A DNA stretch of 53,226 nt, taken from positions 1 to 53,226 of the forward strand of contig JAFKEW010000005.1 of the NCBI GenBank assembly GCA_017308375.1, in the 5' to 3' direction. Under the pieces are notes generated by a model. It did no database searches and was not told where the DNA came from. It was given only the letters and a program-made list of their open reading frames with translations. Shown in pieces: positions 20,864-31,030 of this stretch. The translations under genes were made by a program, and so were the position numbers. This DNA comes from Alphaproteobacteria bacterium (lineage in GTDB: Bacteria; Pseudomonadota; Alphaproteobacteria; Micropepsales; Micropepsaceae). Positions within the stretch are counted from its first letter, which is position 1. Every line of letters begins with the position of its first letter.

Positions 20864-21972
20864 GCCCAACTGACGCTGTTGCCGGGATGGCGGGCGAGGC
20901 GGCCGGCCAATTCCAGCTCAAGGATGACGGTCAAGATCCCGGCCGGGTGGGCGCCCGCCATTCGGATCAATTCGTCGACCGCGATGGGGGCGGGGCCAAG
21001 GGCTTCCTCTACAAAGGTGCGGAGGCGGGCAAGCTCCACCTCGGCAACCGCGGCGGGGCCGCGGGTTGGATTGGGCGGCCGCTCCGGTTCGGCAAAGCTG
21101 TGGCCCAGCATCGGGTGCAGGACGTTCAGAATATCCTCCGCGCTTTCGATCAGGGTGGCACCCTGCCGGATCAGGCGGTTTGCGCCTTTCGCCCGCGGGT
21201 CGAGCGGGGAACCCGGCACCGCGAAAATCTCGCGGCCCTGTTCAAGGGCATAATTCGCGGTGATGAGCGAGCCGGAGCCGATGGCCGCTTCCACCACCAC
21301 CACGCCGCGCGAAAGGCCGGAGATGATGCGGTTGCGGCGCGGGAAGTGGCGTGCCTGCGGCGCCTGGCCCAGCGCCATCTCCGATACGATCACACCTTCC
21401 TTGCAGATCGCATCGTAAAGCGACTGGTTTTCCGGCGGATAGACGATATCGACACCGCCCGCCACCACCGCGCAGGTGCCGGTGGAGAGGGTCGCTTCAT
21501 GCGCCGCGGCATCGATCCCGCGGGCAAGGCCGGAGGCGATGATGAGACCGGCCGCCCCAAGATCGGCGGACAGCCGCGCCGCCAGTTTGCGCCCAAGCGC
21601 GGAGGCATTGCGCGCGCCGACAATCGCCACCATCTCCTTCTGCAGCAGCGCGGTGTGGCCCAGCACCATCAGACAAGGTGGCGGCGCATCGAGCGCGGCA
21701 AGCCCGTGGGGAAACTCCGCCTCGCAGGAGGCGATCATCCGGCCGCCCATTTTGGCAAGGCGATCCAGTTCGCGCGCGATGGCGTCTTCGGCCGGAATGA
21801 ACAACTCCCGCCCGCCGCCGCGGCGCGCAAGCTGCGGCACTTCCGCAAGCGCAGCCGCAGCCGAACCAAAACGGCTGAGCAGATTGGCGAAGGTCACCGG
21901 GCCGACATGGCTGGTGCGGGCCAGCCGCAGCCAGGCCCGGCGTTCGGTTTCGTTTAGATGGTGTGTTGGCAA
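20860..21972 (-). CDS. dprA: DNA-processing protein DprA
   Basis: 370-residue protein that binds incoming single-stranded DNA and loads RecA during transformation. The Rossmann-like core has VGARNASALGRKLA, SGLARGIDAAAHEA, PPENQSLYDAI and RRNRIISGLSRGVVVVEA. A C-terminal winged-helix domain follows (VDELIRMAGAHPAGILTVIL). There is no ATG or GTG between the plsY stop and the conserved region; TTG at 21972 gives MPTHHLNETERRAWLRLA, which fits homologues. A GGGGG stretch lies about 13 bases upstream. Presence alone does not prove competence. Confidence 0.9.
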   Translation of the reverse strand: MPTHHLNETERRAWLRLARTSHVGPVTFANLLSRFGSAAAALAEVPQLARRGGGRELFIPAEDAIARELDRLAKMGGRMIASCEAEFPHGLAALDAPPPCLMVLGHTALLQKEMVAIVGARNASALGRKLAARLSADLGAAGLIIASGLARGIDAAAHEATLSTGTCAVVAGGVDIVYPPENQSLYDAICKEGVIVSEMALGQAPQARHFPRRNRIISGLSRGVVVVEAAIGSGSLITANYALEQGREIFAVPGSPLDPRAKGANRLIRQGATLIESAEDILNVLHPMLGHSFAEPERPPNPTRGPAAVAEVELARLRTFVEEALGPAPIAVDELIRMAGAHPAGILTVILELELAGRLARHPGNSVSWA

Positions 21973-22010
21973 TGGATGTTCTGGCGCCCCCTTCGCCTGA
22001 ACCCGGCGGG

Positions 22011-22619
22011 TTATCCCGCCGGTTCGGATTTGCGGCCGATACGCGGTTCGGTGCCGCGCAACAGGCGGGCGATGTTTTCGCGATGGGTGAAGGCGATGAT
22101 CACGGCCAGCAACAGACACAGCGCGGCGTAAAGCCATTCACCCAGCAGAATGAAGTAAACCGGCGTCAATGCAGCCGCGACCAGCGCGGACAGCGATGAA
22201 ATGCGCCAGACCGCGGCGGCGGCCAGCCATGTCAAGAGCCCGCCAACACCGCCGACGAGATTGAGTACCAGTGTGATGCCGAAGAATGTGGCGACGCCTT
22301 TGCCGCCCTTGAAGCGCAGCCAGACCGGAAAGATATGGCCGAGAAAGGCGGCGAGGGCGGCCACAAGTGACGGGATATTGCCCAGGAAATGGCGTGCCAG
22401 ATAAACCGCCAGCGCCCCTTTGCCCGCATCGCATAATAGTGTGGCCGCCGCGGCCCAGCGTTTGCCGGTGCGCAGCACATTGGTCGCCCCGATATTGCCG
22501 GAACCGATGGCGCGCACATCGCCCGCACCGGCAAGGCGCGTGAAGATCAGGCCGAACGGAATGGAACCCAACAGATAACCAATCGCGAGTGCGATCACGA
22601 TGTGAAGGCCGCCACTCAT
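22011..22619 (-). CDS. plsY: Glycerol-3-phosphate acyltransferase PlsY
   Basis: 202-residue inner-membrane enzyme with about five to seven helices that transfers acyl from acyl-phosphate to glycerol-3-phosphate, starting phospholipid synthesis. Family motifs are clear: GSIPFGLIFTRLAG near 18-31, GSGNIGATNVLR near 39-50 and the phosphate-binding FKGGKGVATFFG near 104-115. Starts within the pyrC-like stop (ATGA). Sharing an operon with pyr genes is a known alphaproteobacterial arrangement. Confidence 0.95.
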   Translation of the reverse strand: MSGGLHIVIALAIGYLLGSIPFGLIFTRLAGAGDVRAIGSGNIGATNVLRTGKRWAAAATLLCDAGKGALAVYLARHFLGNIPSLVAALAAFLGHIFPVWLRFKGGKGVATFFGITLVLNLVGGVGGLLTWLAAAAVWRISSLSALVAAALTPVYFILLGEWLYAALCLLLAVIIAFTHRENIARLLRGTEPRIGRKSEPAG

Positions 22620-23917
22620 GCCGTGCCCCTCGCGTTGAAGACACAGCGGCCCTGAACGAAAGTCTGCAGCACCCGGCCTTCAAAACGGCGTTCCTCGAAC
22701 GGGGTGTTCTTGGCACGGGAGTGCAATGCGTCTGCATCCACCACGAAAGGCCGGTCGGGATCGAACAGGACGAGATCGGCCGCCGCGCCTTTTTTCAGTG
22801 TGCCGCCGTCGATGCCAAGAATCCGTGCGGGTGCAGCGGTCAGTGTGTTCAGGACCTGCGATAGGTCTGCGTGCCCATTGTGATAAAGCGCCAGCGCTGC
22901 GGGCAGCAGTGTCTCAAGCCCCACCGCGCCGAACGCCGCTTCGCCGAAGGTCTGGCGTTTGGTGTCGGCGGCCTGCGGGTCATGGCTCGACACAATCACG
23001 TCGATCACACCGCTGGCGACGCCTTCGACCATCGCGGCGCGGTCGGCTTCGGAGCGCAGTGGCGGTTTCACCTTGCGGAAGGTGAGATAAGCGCCGACAT
23101 CGAGTTCGTTGAGCGACAGGTGATGGGCCGAGACGCCACAGGTTACCGGAAGCCCCCGCGCCTTGGCGGCGGCAATGGCGTCGAGCGAGGCGCGGCAGGA
23201 AATCTGGCCGAAGTGGTAACGCGCGCCGGTCAACTCCACCAACCGGATGTCGCGTTCGACAATAATGGTTTCAGCGAGCGTGGGTGCCGCGGGAACGCCA
23301 AGGCGGGTGGCGTATTCGCCTTCGTTCATGGCCGTGCCATCGGACAGGAACGGATCTTCGGCGTGGCCCACCACCAGAGCATCGAAGGTGGCGGCGTAAG
23401 AAAGCGCCCGGCGCAGCACCCGCGCATTGGCGAGTGAGCGGTCGCCATCGGTAAACGCAACCGCGCCCGCTTCGAGAAGCAGGCCGATCTCGGTCATCAC
23501 TTCGCCGGCCAGATGTTTGGTCAGGGCCGCCATCGGCAGTACGCGGACCTGTGCCGTGGCGGCGGCGCGGCGGCGGATGAAATCGACCAGAGAGGGTTCG
23601 TCGATCACCGGATCGGTGTTGGGCATCACCACCATGGTAGTGACGCCACCGGCCGCGGCCGCGTTGCTGGCCGATTCCAGGGTCTCGCGATGCTCGCTGC
23701 CCGGCTCGCCGGTGAAGACGCGCATGTCGATCAGGCCGGGCGCCAGAACATGCCCGCCGCAATCGACGATCCTGGCATCGCCCGGCACGCCATCCTTGAA
23801 CAGGTTGGCGCCAACATCGCGGATGATCCCGTCTTCGACCAGAAGGCCGCCCGCGGCGTCCAGCTTTGCCGCCGGGTCGATCAGGCGCGCATTGCGGAAG
23901 GCGGTGCGCGCGCTCAT
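22616..23917 (-). CDS. Dihydroorotase-like protein, probably catalytically inactive (PyrX-type)
   Basis: 433-residue amidohydrolase-fold protein of the class I dihydroorotase family, encoded directly after pyrB. The metal site looks lost: where active enzymes have DxHxHxREPG this one reads [14 protein letters not shown], the later histidine before the Ser-Thr/Cys is glutamine (YHFGQISC), and the catalytic aspartate of the SDH motif is serine (VSSHDPQ). HAEDP is kept. Such proteins (PyrX or pyrC' in pseudomonads) are known to hold aspartate carbamoyltransferase together in an active complex. I infer that role; another active dihydroorotase should exist elsewhere. Overlaps pyrB by ATGA. Confidence 0.88.
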   Translation of the reverse strand: MSARTAFRNARLIDPAAKLDAAGGLLVEDGIIRDVGANLFKDGVPGDARIVDCGGHVLAPGLIDMRVFTGEPGSEHRETLESASNAAAAGGVTTMVVMPNTDPVIDEPSLVDFIRRRAAATAQVRVLPMAALTKHLAGEVMTEIGLLLEAGAVAFTDGDRSLANARVLRRALSYAATFDALVVGHAEDPFLSDGTAMNEGEYATRLGVPAAPTLAETIIVERDIRLVELTGARYHFGQISCRASLDAIAAAKARGLPVTCGVSAHHLSLNELDVGAYLTFRKVKPPLRSEADRAAMVEGVASGVIDVIVSSHDPQAADTKRQTFGEAAFGAVGLETLLPAALALYHNGHADLSQVLNTLTAAPARILGIDGGTLKKGAAADLVLFDPDRPFVVDADALHSRAKNTPFEERRFEGRVLQTFVQGRCVFNARGTA

Positions 23918-24882
23918 GTGTTTTTCCCTTCCTGCGGCAGGCCGCGGGCCAGCGCATCCAGCACCGCCATGCGGATCGCGACACCCATTTCCACCTGTTC
24001 CTGGATCAGGCTGATTTCGATGTCGTCCGCTACGGCGGAGTCGATTTCCACGCCACGGTTCATCGGGCCCGGATGCATCACCAATGCGCCCGGTTTGGCA
24101 TGTTTCAGCTTGTCACGGTCGAGGCCATAGAAGCGGAAATATTCCCGCGTGGAGGGGACGAAGGCGCCGGTCATCCGCTCCCGCTGAAGGCGCAGCATCA
24201 TCACGATGTCGGCGCCTTCCAGCCCCTTGTTCATGTTGGAATGGAGTTCGACACCGAAGCGGCCGGCATCGGCGGGCAGAAGCGTGCGCGGCGCGATCAG
24301 GCGCACTTTCGCCCCCATCTTGCCGAGCAGATGGATGTTGGAGCGGGCAACCCGGCTGTGCAGAACATCGCCGCAGATCGCAATCGTCAGACCCTGAAAC
24401 CCGCCGCGGCGGCGCCGGATGGTCAGTGCGTCGAGCAATGCCTGGGTGGGATGTTCGTGGGCCCCGTCACCCGCATTGATGACACAGCAATCGACCTTGC
24501 GCGACAGAAGCTCGGCGGCACCCGAATCCTGATGCCGCACCACCAGAATGTCGGGCCGCATCGCGTTCAGGGTGGTGGCGGTATCGATCAGGGTTTCGCC
24601 CTTGGAGACCGAGGAATTGCGCACCGCCATGTTCAGCACATCGGCGCCCAGCCTTTTGCCCGCCAGCTCGAACGAGCTTTGCGTGCGGGTGGAGGCCTCG
24701 AAGAACAGGTTGATCAGCGTGCGGCCCTTCAGCAGGGCTTTCTTCTTGTCGGAGCCTCGGTTCAGCGCGACATAGCTTTCGGCCAGATCGAGCAGGGCCT
24801 CGATTTCTGCGACCGAAAGATTTTCAATGCCAAGAAGATGGCTGGTTTGCAGGATTGGCGCTTCGGGTGCGGCGCGTGTCAT
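23914..24882 (-). CDS. pyrB: Aspartate carbamoyltransferase catalytic subunit
   Basis: 322-residue enzyme that condenses carbamoyl phosphate with aspartate, the first committed pyrimidine step. It shows the carbamoyl-phosphate site [12 protein letters not shown] from residue 64, [13 protein letters not shown] in the middle, and [12 protein letters not shown] toward the end. No regulatory PyrI is present nearby; the dihydroorotase-like partner follows with an ATGA overlap. The start at 24882 is the family start; the open frame continues to 25191 but there lies inside the transporter gene. A likely promoter lies at 24893-24921. Confidence 0.96.
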   Translation of the reverse strand: MTRAAPEAPILQTSHLLGIENLSVAEIEALLDLAESYVALNRGSDKKKALLKGRTLINLFFEASTRTQSSFELAGKRLGADVLNMAVRNSSVSKGETLIDTATTLNAMRPDILVVRHQDSGAAELLSRKVDCCVINAGDGAHEHPTQALLDALTIRRRRGGFQGLTIAICGDVLHSRVARSNIHLLGKMGAKVRLIAPRTLLPADAGRFGVELHSNMNKGLEGADIVMMLRLQRERMTGAFVPSTREYFRFYGLDRDKLKHAKPGALVMHPGPMNRGVEIDSAVADDIEISLIQEQVEMGVAIRMAVLDALARGLPQEGKNT

Positions 24883-24892
24883 CGGTTTCAGG

Positions 24893-24921
24893 CTTATAGA
24901 TAGGGTGTTGGGGGAGGGCAA
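24893..24921 (-). promoter_or_regulatory. Possible pyrB promoter with very short leader
   Basis: On the minus strand, TTGCCC at 24921-24916, a 17-base spacer and TATAAG at 24898-24893. Transcription would begin near 24886, only about 4 bases before the pyrB ATG at 24882, giving an almost leaderless mRNA. Hexamer matching only. Confidence 0.35.
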
Positions 24922-24931
24922 GCGCGCCCGG

Positions 24932-26179
24932 TCACGGCTTGTTACCAGAAATTTCCTCCAATGTACGCCGCGCCGTTTCAGGAAGGAACAGAATTGCGGC
25001 CAATGCCACCGGTATGGCGGCCAGCGCCAGCATGATGGCGGGGCCGTGCCCGCCAAGCCAGTCATAGAACACCCCTTCGAGCGCGAGCGACAGCGCGCCG
25101 CCCATAATCCCGAAGACGTAGCGCAGGCCCGCGGCCGTGGCCCGGGTTGCGGTCGGGAAAATTTCCGCCGGATAGCCGGAGAACAGCGCATCGGCGGACA
25201 GAAAGCCGAACAATGCCAGAATCCACATCACCGGCAGGATGAAGCCACCAACGCCGCTGAAGAACACCGCGAAGCAGATGCCGGCAAGCAGTGCGGTCGC
25301 GAACAGAATGCGCCGCCGGCCGAAATGGTCCGACAGCCGCCCGGCCACGACATTGCCGACGACCGCCACCAGCCCGCCGAACAGATAAAGGATGGAGACT
25401 TCGCCGGGGCTGTAGTGATGGTCCTGCTGCAGATATTTCGACATCAGAACCGTGGCAGGCCCGATGGCGAAGCCGAACGCGAACACGGCGACGCCAAGGG
25501 TTGCAAGCCTGCCGGAATAATCCTTCAGCAACTGGTTGAGCGTGTCGCGGAAGGCTTGCAGCCGGGAGCCCATCGCCGCGATTTCGGTTCGCCGCAGTTC
25601 GAAGCGCTGCGTTTCGGGCAGAAGGCGGCGGTAATAAGCGAGGATCAGCAGAACGCCGCCGCCGATGGCGTAAAGTGAGCGCCAGCCATAGGGCAGGATA
25701 TTGACGGCCGCGAAGACGATGGCCGCAACACCGGCACCCGTTGCGCCCATGGCGGACAATGTGCCCGTGGCCCAGCCGCGCACGCGGGCGTCGATCTCCT
25801 CCGCGATCACGACGAAGCAGAGCAGTTCCTCGGCATAGCCGAACACGCGCGCCAACACCTGCGCCGCGACGAATTGCGGATAGGTCTGCGCGAAGGCGGT
25901 GGCAAGCGTCATCACCGCTTCGCCCGCGACGGTGAAAAGAAGCATCCGCCTGCGGCCGAAAATATCGGCAAGCGGTGCGATCAGAAGCGCGCAAAGCGCC
26001 GCCAGCCGGAAATAGCTGACCGTCAGGCCCGCCATGTTTTCGGGGATCTGCAGTTCTTTCTGAATCTGTGGCAGGGCGAGCCCGAAAATGTTCAGGTCAT
26101 AGCCGCTGAACAGAAGTGTGGTGCCGACCAGCAGGAACACGGTTTCCTGCCGCCGGGGCAGCGCCATCGGCGGGCCCAT
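24932..26179 (-). CDS. MFS transporter
   Basis: 415-residue inner-membrane protein with about 12 transmembrane segments. The first half has [17 protein letters not shown] between helices 2 and 3 and the second half [19 protein letters not shown], the two MFS loop motifs; [20 protein letters not shown] recalls the sugar/organic-acid porter group. Substrate unknown. The start at 26179 ([10 protein letters not shown]) is chosen because upstream sequence belongs to ruvX; an ATG four codons later is also possible, and neither has a clear ribosome site. It sits between ruvX and pyrB, which are often adjacent in rhizobia, so it looks inserted. Confidence 0.85.
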   Translation of the reverse strand: MGPPMALPRRQETVFLLVGTTLLFSGYDLNIFGLALPQIQKELQIPENMAGLTVSYFRLAALCALLIAPLADIFGRRRMLLFTVAGEAVMTLATAFAQTYPQFVAAQVLARVFGYAEELLCFVVIAEEIDARVRGWATGTLSAMGATGAGVAAIVFAAVNILPYGWRSLYAIGGGVLLILAYYRRLLPETQRFELRRTEIAAMGSRLQAFRDTLNQLLKDYSGRLATLGVAVFAFGFAIGPATVLMSKYLQQDHHYSPGEVSILYLFGGLVAVVGNVVAGRLSDHFGRRRILFATALLAGICFAVFFSGVGGFILPVMWILALFGFLSADALFSGYPAEIFPTATRATAAGLRYVFGIMGGALSLALEGVFYDWLGGHGPAIMLALAAIPVALAAILFLPETARRTLEEISGNKP

Positions 26180-26252
26180 GCCGGGCGGTAGCCAGAGGAA
26201 GCGGGCAGGGCGTTCGCTATCGGAAATGTCCGCCCCCCGCCTTGGGTCAGCT

Positions 26253-26711
26253 CTACCGCAAACGGTCGAGCGCACCCTGAAGGATATAGGCCGCGGCCAT
26301 TTTGTCGACCACCTGGGCACGGCGGCGGCGGCTTGTATCGGCCTCCAGCAGCGCACGCGTGACGGCGACGGTCGAAAGCCGCTCGTCCACCAGCACGATG
26401 GGGCATTCCATCCGGCCTGCGAGATTGCGTGCGAAGGCCCGTGCCGATTGGGCCGATGGTCCCTCGCTGCCATCCATGTTCAGCGGCAGGCCGATGACGA
26501 AGCCACCGGCACCTTCTTTCGCCGCGATGGCCGCAAGCGTCTGCGCATCGGCGGTGAATTTGCCCCGGCGCAGCGTTTCATAAGGGGTTGCGATGGTCAG
26601 CAGGCGGTCGGACAACGCAACCCCGATGGTCTTCTCACCGAGGTCGAGGCCGATCAGCCGTGCATCGGGCGCAAGGGCGCTGCGCAATTCGGGAAGTGCA
26701 AGAACCGGCAT
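26253..26711 (-). CDS. ruvX: Putative pre-16S rRNA nuclease / Holliday junction resolvase-like (YqgF)
   Basis: 152-residue RNase H-fold protein of the YqgF/RuvX family, thought to trim the 5' end of 16S rRNA in E. coli and originally predicted as a junction resolvase. The motifs are LIGLDLGEKTIGVALSD (aspartate near 23), FVIGLPLNMDGSEG and VDERLSTV. Its length is typical. It reads away from gatC with the VOC gene between, and the VOC stop lies 6 bases upstream. Confidence 0.93.
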   Translation of the reverse strand: MPVLALPELRSALAPDARLIGLDLGEKTIGVALSDRLLTIATPYETLRRGKFTADAQTLAAIAAKEGAGGFVIGLPLNMDGSEGPSAQSARAFARNLAGRMECPIVLVDERLSTVAVTRALLEADTSRRRRAQVVDKMAAAYILQGALDRLR

Positions 26712-26717
26712 CGTCGC

Positions 26718-27083
26718 TTAGCGCTGCCCGATCTCGATCCGGTTTCCGGCCGGATCGCGGATGAAAAAGCGGTGCAGACCCTCCGCCACGCTTTCTTCTT
26801 CTATGGTGACGCCATGCTGAACGATGTGCGCCCGCGCCGCAGCCAGATCCGGCACCAGAAAGCAGACATGACGCTTGCTGACCGGAAACGGCTCCGGGTC
26901 CACGCCCAGATGGAATTGCAGATTGCCGATCTGAAACCACGCCCCGCCGCGGGCGCGCAATTCCTCCGGCTTGGGGATTTCCGGCAGGCCCAGAATGTCG
27001 CGGTAGAAGGCAAGGCATGTCTCGGCCTCTGCACGCGGAATGGTGAACTGGACGTGATCGATGCCGGAAATCGCCAGGGCCAT
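26718..27083 (-). CDS. VOC family (glyoxalase-like) protein
   Basis: 121-residue single-domain vicinal-oxygen-chelate protein with two beta-alpha-beta-beta-beta halves: [20 protein letters not shown] at the start, [13 protein letters not shown] in the middle, [11 protein letters not shown] and the terminal [14 protein letters not shown] with the usual C-terminal metal glutamate. Histidines of IDH and a later H-G-V are candidate ligands. Could be a lyase, dioxygenase or antibiotic-binding protein; the sequence does not decide. Probably co-transcribed with ruvX. Confidence 0.85.
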   Translation of the reverse strand: MALAISGIDHVQFTIPRAEAETCLAFYRDILGLPEIPKPEELRARGGAWFQIGNLQFHLGVDPEPFPVSKRHVCFLVPDLAAARAHIVQHGVTIEEESVAEGLHRFFIRDPAGNRIEIGQR

Positions 27084-27190
27084 GGGCCGCTCCTTGTTTC
27101 AGGGCTGTTTTGTGGGCTTGCCACCTCGCTTGCCAGCATGGCCCGCGATTGGTAGCAAGACAGCGTATTCATAGCATAGTGAGCGGCCCC

Positions 27191-27478
27191 ATGTCCGTGG
27201 ACAAGGACACCGTCCGGCGTATTGCCAAGCTCGCCCGGATCGCACTGGAAGAAGAGCGGGTAGAGCCCATGGTTCAGGAACTGAACGGGATTCTGGCCTG
27301 GGTGGAGCAATTGGAGGAAGTGGATGTCGAAGGCGTTGCCCCGCTGACCAGCGTGGTGGCACAGAAGCTGAAGATGCGCGACGACGTGGTGACCGATGGC
27401 GGCGATGCAGACGCGGTGACCGCCAATGCGCCCTTGGGCGAAGACCATTTCTTTGTTGTGCCGAAGGTGGTGGAATAA
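27191..27478 (+). CDS. gatC: Aspartyl/glutamyl-tRNA amidotransferase subunit C
   Basis: 95-residue subunit that wraps around GatA and GatB and stabilises the GatCAB complex, which converts misacylated Glu-tRNAGln and Asp-tRNAAsn to the amidated forms. [20 protein letters not shown] and [20 protein letters not shown] are characteristic. ATG at 27191 begins the family sequence. Its stop shares a base with the gatA start (TAATG). Upstream, TTGGTA and TAGCAT 17 bases apart are a weak promoter candidate. Confidence 0.95.
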   Translation: MSVDKDTVRRIAKLARIALEEERVEPMVQELNGILAWVEQLEEVDVEGVAPLTSVVAQKLKMRDDVVTDGGDADAVTANAPLGEDHFFVVPKVVE

Positions 27479-28968
27479 TGCCGCTTCCCGCCAATCCCGC
27501 TGAGCTGACACTGGCCGATGCGCGCGATGCGTTGCGTGCGCGCGCAATTTCCTCTGTCGAACTGACCAGGACATTTCTTTCCGCAATCGAAGGCGCGCGC
27601 GGCCTGAATGCCTTCATCACTGAAACGCCGGAGCGCGCGCTCGCGATGGCGGAAGATGCCGATGCGCGTCTTGCCAATGGCGATGGCCGCCCGCTGGAAG
27701 GGGTGCCGCTCGCGATCAAGGATCTGTTCTGCACCCGCGGCGTGCGCACCACGGCGGGCAGCCGCATCCTCGACAATTTCGTGCCGCCCTATGAATCCAC
27801 CGTGACGCAGAATTTGTGGAATGCCGGTGCGGTGATGCTGGGCAAGACCAATCTGGATGAATTCGCCATGGGCTCGTCGAACGAGACCAGCTTCTACAAA
27901 TCGGCGATCAATCCGTGGCGTGCGAAAGGCAGCAATCAGGATCTGGTGCCGGGCGGTTCGTCCGGCGGGTCGGCCGCGGCGGTGTCCGCGCATCTGTGTC
28001 TGGCCGCCACCGGCACCGATACCGGCGGCTCCATCCGCCAGCCTGCGGCCGTGACCGGCATTGTCGGGCTGAAACCGACTTACGGCCGCTGTTCACGCTG
28101 GGGCATTGTCGCCTTTGCCTCCTCGCTCGATCAGGCGGGGCCGATGACGCGCACGGTGCGCGATGCCGCCATCATGCTACAGCAGATGGCGAGTGTGGAT
28201 GCGAAGGATTCCACCAGTGTCGACGTACCGGTACCCGATTACGAAGCGGGGATCGACGCGGGCGTGAAGGGGCTCAGGATCGGCATCCCGAAGGAATACC
28301 GGATCGATGGCGCACCGCCCGAGATCAATGCGTTGTGGGCGAAAGGCGCCGAATGGCTGAAGGCACAAGGGGCGGAGATCGTGGAGGTCAGCCTGCCTCA
28401 CACGAAATACGCACTGCCGGCTTATTATATAGTGGCGCCGGCGGAGGCCTCCTCCAATCTCGCCCGTTATGACGGCGTGCGTTATGGCCACCGTGCCAGT
28501 AACGCCAGCGACATCATTGATCTTTATGAGAAATCGCGCGCCGAAGGCTTCGGGGCGGAGGTCCAGCGCCGGGTACTGATCGGCACTTACGTGCTCTCGG
28601 CCGGGTATTACGATGCTTATTATACCCGCGCCCAGAAGATACGGACCCTGATTGCACAGGATTTCGCCCGCGCTTTTGAACAATGCGATGCGCTGCTGAC
28701 ACCGGCGACACCGGGCCCGGCCTTTGCGATCGGCGAGAAAAGCAACGATCCGGTTTCGATGTATCTGAATGACGTCTTTACCGTGACGGTGAACCTGGCC
28801 GGTCTGCCGGGAATTTCGGTTCCTGCCGGGCTGACGGCGGATGGTCTGCCGCTTGGGCTTCAGATTATCGGCAAGGCATTTGATGAGGCGACCGTGCTGC
28901 GCACGGGCCATGCAATCGAGCAGGCGGCGGGCTTCACCGCGCGGCCCGCGATGTGGTGGGCGTCATGA
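27478..28968 (+). CDS. gatA: Aspartyl/glutamyl-tRNA amidotransferase subunit A
   Basis: 496-residue amidase-signature enzyme that frees ammonia from glutamine for the GatB kinase/amidase site. The Ser-cisSer-Lys triad is visible: lysine in LAIKDLFCT near 81, the glycine-serine loop [14 protein letters not shown] near 159-172, and the nucleophile in [11 protein letters not shown] near 185. It is the second gene of the operon and its TGA overlaps the start of the RidA gene as ATGA. Confidence 0.97.
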   Translation: MPLPANPAELTLADARDALRARAISSVELTRTFLSAIEGARGLNAFITETPERALAMAEDADARLANGDGRPLEGVPLAIKDLFCTRGVRTTAGSRILDNFVPPYESTVTQNLWNAGAVMLGKTNLDEFAMGSSNETSFYKSAINPWRAKGSNQDLVPGGSSGGSAAAVSAHLCLAATGTDTGGSIRQPAAVTGIVGLKPTYGRCSRWGIVAFASSLDQAGPMTRTVRDAAIMLQQMASVDAKDSTSVDVPVPDYEAGIDAGVKGLRIGIPKEYRIDGAPPEINALWAKGAEWLKAQGAEIVEVSLPHTKYALPAYYIVAPAEASSNLARYDGVRYGHRASNASDIIDLYEKSRAEGFGAEVQRRVLIGTYVLSAGYYDAYYTRAQKIRTLIAQDFARAFEQCDALLTPATPGPAFAIGEKSNDPVSMYLNDVFTVTVNLAGLPGISVPAGLTADGLPLGLQIIGKAFDEATVLRTGHAIEQAAGFTARPAMWWAS

Positions 28969-29369
28969 ACCGTGTCCTGGCCATGAGCGACAGCCCTTAT
29001 CATGAGCGTATCGGTTTCTCGCGTGCGGTGCGCACGGGCCCCGTCGTCACCGTCAGCGGCACCGCGCCCATCGGCAAGGACGGTGCGCTTGCGCCGGACG
29101 TAGCGGGTCAGGTGCGCCGCGCGCTGGAGATCGTCGGCGAGGCACTGGAGAAAGTGGGCGCCCGGCTCGATCATGTCACCCGCACGCGGGTGATGATGCG
29201 GGACATCACGCGTTGGCAAGAGGCGGCGAAGATTCACGGCGAATTCTTTGGCGGGATCCGGCCTGCCGCAACATTTGTCGAAGTTTCCCGCTTCATCGAC
29301 CCGAATTGGCTGGTTGAGATCGAGGCCGATGCTTACATCCATGACGGAGGCGAAGATGGCCGCGTCTAA
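28965..29369 (+). CDS. RidA family protein (YjgF/YER057c/UK114)
   Basis: 134-residue protein of the RidA superfamily, trimers that hydrolyse reactive imines or act as chaperone-like modulators. [17 protein letters not shown] near the N-terminus and [20 protein letters not shown] are typical of one of the Rid subgroups outside RidA itself. The canonical RidA arginine near 105 falls around the segment [15 protein letters not shown], where an arginine is present. It is inserted between gatA and gatB: its ATG overlaps the gatA stop and its end overlaps the gatB start by 14 bases. A role in handling ammonia or imine by-products is only a guess. Confidence 0.88.
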   Translation: MNRVLAMSDSPYHERIGFSRAVRTGPVVTVSGTAPIGKDGALAPDVAGQVRRALEIVGEALEKVGARLDHVTRTRVMMRDITRWQEAAKIHGEFFGGIRPAATFVEVSRFIDPNWLVEIEADAYIHDGGEDGRV

Positions 29370-30837
29370 AGCTGCGTCCAAATATATTGAAGGCTCCACG
29401 GGGCCGTGGGAAATCGTGATCGGGATGGAGGTGCACGCCCAGGTCTCCTCCAACGCGAAGCTGTTTTCTGGCGCGTCGGCCGAATTCGGTGCCGAACCCA
29501 ATGCCCATGTCAGTTTTGTGGATGCGGCGATGCCGGGAATGCTGCCCGTGATCAACCGCTTCTGTGTGGAACAGGCGGTCCGCACCGGGCTCGGCCTCAA
29601 GGCGAAGATCAATCTGGAAAGCGTGTTCGACCGCAAGAACTATTTCTATCCCGATCAGCCCAGCGGCTATCAGATCTCACAATATAAGTATCCCGTCGTG
29701 GGCGAGGGGGAGGTGATGCTCGACCTCGCGGGCGGGGAAACCGTACGCGTGGGGATTGAGCGGCTGCATCTGGAACAGGATGCGGGCAAAAGCCTGCATG
29801 ACCAGTCGGCCGATTATTCCTTTGTCGATCTCAACCGCGCCGGTGTGGCGCTGATGGAGATCGTGACCAGGCCGGACATGCGCTCCGCGGACGAAGCAGC
29901 GGCGTTCCTGCGCAAATTGCGGGCGATCGTGCGCTACCTCGGCACCTGCGACGGGAACATGGACGAAGGCTCCATGCGCGCGGACGTGAATGTGTCGGTG
30001 CGCCGGCCGGGTGAGGGGCTTGGAACACGCTGTGAAATCAAGAACGTAAACTCGATGCGGTTCGTTTCGCATGCGGTGGAGTTCGAGGCCCGGCGCCAGA
30101 TCGATATTCTGGAAGCGGGCGGCACAATCCGCCAGGAGACCCGCCAGTTCGATTCCCGTGCGGGCGAAACGCGTTCCATGCGCTCCAAGGAAGACGCGCA
30201 TGATTACCGCTATTTTCCGGACCCCGATCTGTTGCCGCTGGTGCTGGATCAGGCGTGGGTGACCGAAATCGAACGCTCGTTGCCCGAATTGCCCGATGCC
30301 AAGAAGGACCGCTTCATGCGGGACTACGGGCTTTCGCCCTATGACGCGGGCGTGATCGTCGCCGAGCGTGAGCTTGCGGATTATTTCGAGGCGCTTGCGG
30401 CGGATGTGGAACCGAAAGCGGCGGCAAATTGGTTGAACAATGAAGTGCTTGGCCGTTTGAACCGCGACGGCCGCACGATTGCGGATAGTCCGGTCGATGC
30501 GGGCGCCAACAATCGGATTCTGAAGATGATGGCGGCGGGAACCATCTCCGGAAAGATTGCGAAGGATGTTCTCGACATCATCTGGAGTGACGGCGGCGAC
30601 CCTGAAGAGATCGTTAAGGCGCGCGGACTGACACAAGTGACCGACACATCGGCGATCGAGAAGGCTGTCGAGGCGGTGATCGCCGCCAATCCGGCAAAGG
30701 TCGAAGAGGTGAAGGCGAAGCCGAAACTTGCCGGATGGTTCGTCGGTCAGGTGATGAAAGCGACCGGCGGCAAGGCCAACCCGCAGGCCGTAAACGCGAT
30801 CCTGAAGACGCGACTCGGTATCCCCGAGGAGGGGTGA
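29356..30837 (+). CDS. gatB: Aspartyl/glutamyl-tRNA amidotransferase subunit B
   Basis: 493-residue subunit that binds the misacylated tRNA and phosphorylates the amino acid before amidation. It opens with [20 protein letters not shown], has the kinase-region motifs [18 protein letters not shown] and [11 protein letters not shown], then the [16 protein letters not shown] signature and a C-terminal YqeY-like helical domain. The start at 29356 is fixed by GGAGG 5 bases upstream; in-frame ATGs at 29341 and earlier lie inside the RidA gene. End of the operon; no terminator hairpin with a T-run is obvious downstream. Confidence 0.97.
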   Translation: MAASKAASKYIEGSTGPWEIVIGMEVHAQVSSNAKLFSGASAEFGAEPNAHVSFVDAAMPGMLPVINRFCVEQAVRTGLGLKAKINLESVFDRKNYFYPDQPSGYQISQYKYPVVGEGEVMLDLAGGETVRVGIERLHLEQDAGKSLHDQSADYSFVDLNRAGVALMEIVTRPDMRSADEAAAFLRKLRAIVRYLGTCDGNMDEGSMRADVNVSVRRPGEGLGTRCEIKNVNSMRFVSHAVEFEARRQIDILEAGGTIRQETRQFDSRAGETRSMRSKEDAHDYRYFPDPDLLPLVLDQAWVTEIERSLPELPDAKKDRFMRDYGLSPYDAGVIVAERELADYFEALAADVEPKAAANWLNNEVLGRLNRDGRTIADSPVDAGANNRILKMMAAGTISGKIAKDVLDIIWSDGGDPEEIVKARGLTQVTDTSAIEKAVEAVIAANPAKVEEVKAKPKLAGWFVGQVMKATGGKANPQAVNAILKTRLGIPEEG

Positions 30838-30971
30838 TTCGCACATTTGCAAGACGTTGACAGTGGGGCGCCGGATTTTGCAGGCAAATCATCCGTACAC
30901 GGATGATGCGCGAAAATGTAATAAAAATAAGGAATTTTCGTCACTCGTCCCTTCGGGCCAAAACCGCCCTT

Positions 30972-31030
30972 ACCCCCCAGTATTGCAATTGGCATTGCAA
31001 CCTACTCATATTGTTCGCGTTTTGGGGGGT
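30972..31030. repeat. Inverted repeat enclosing the H1-like gene's promoter region
   Basis: Perfect 8-base arms ACCCCCCA / TGGGGGGT with a 43-base loop. The loop contains two TTGCAA palindromes and the probable -10. No T-run follows, so it is not a terminator; it could be an operator or a structured leader. Confidence 0.45.
30983..31012 (+). promoter_or_regulatory. Possible promoter of the H1-like gene
   Basis: TTGCAA at 30983-30988, 18-base spacer, CATATT at 31007-31012. The start would be near 31019, leaving about 50 bases of leader with AAAGGAG at 31055-31061. Both elements deviate from consensus; the TTGCAA doubling suggests a regulated site. Confidence 0.3.
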
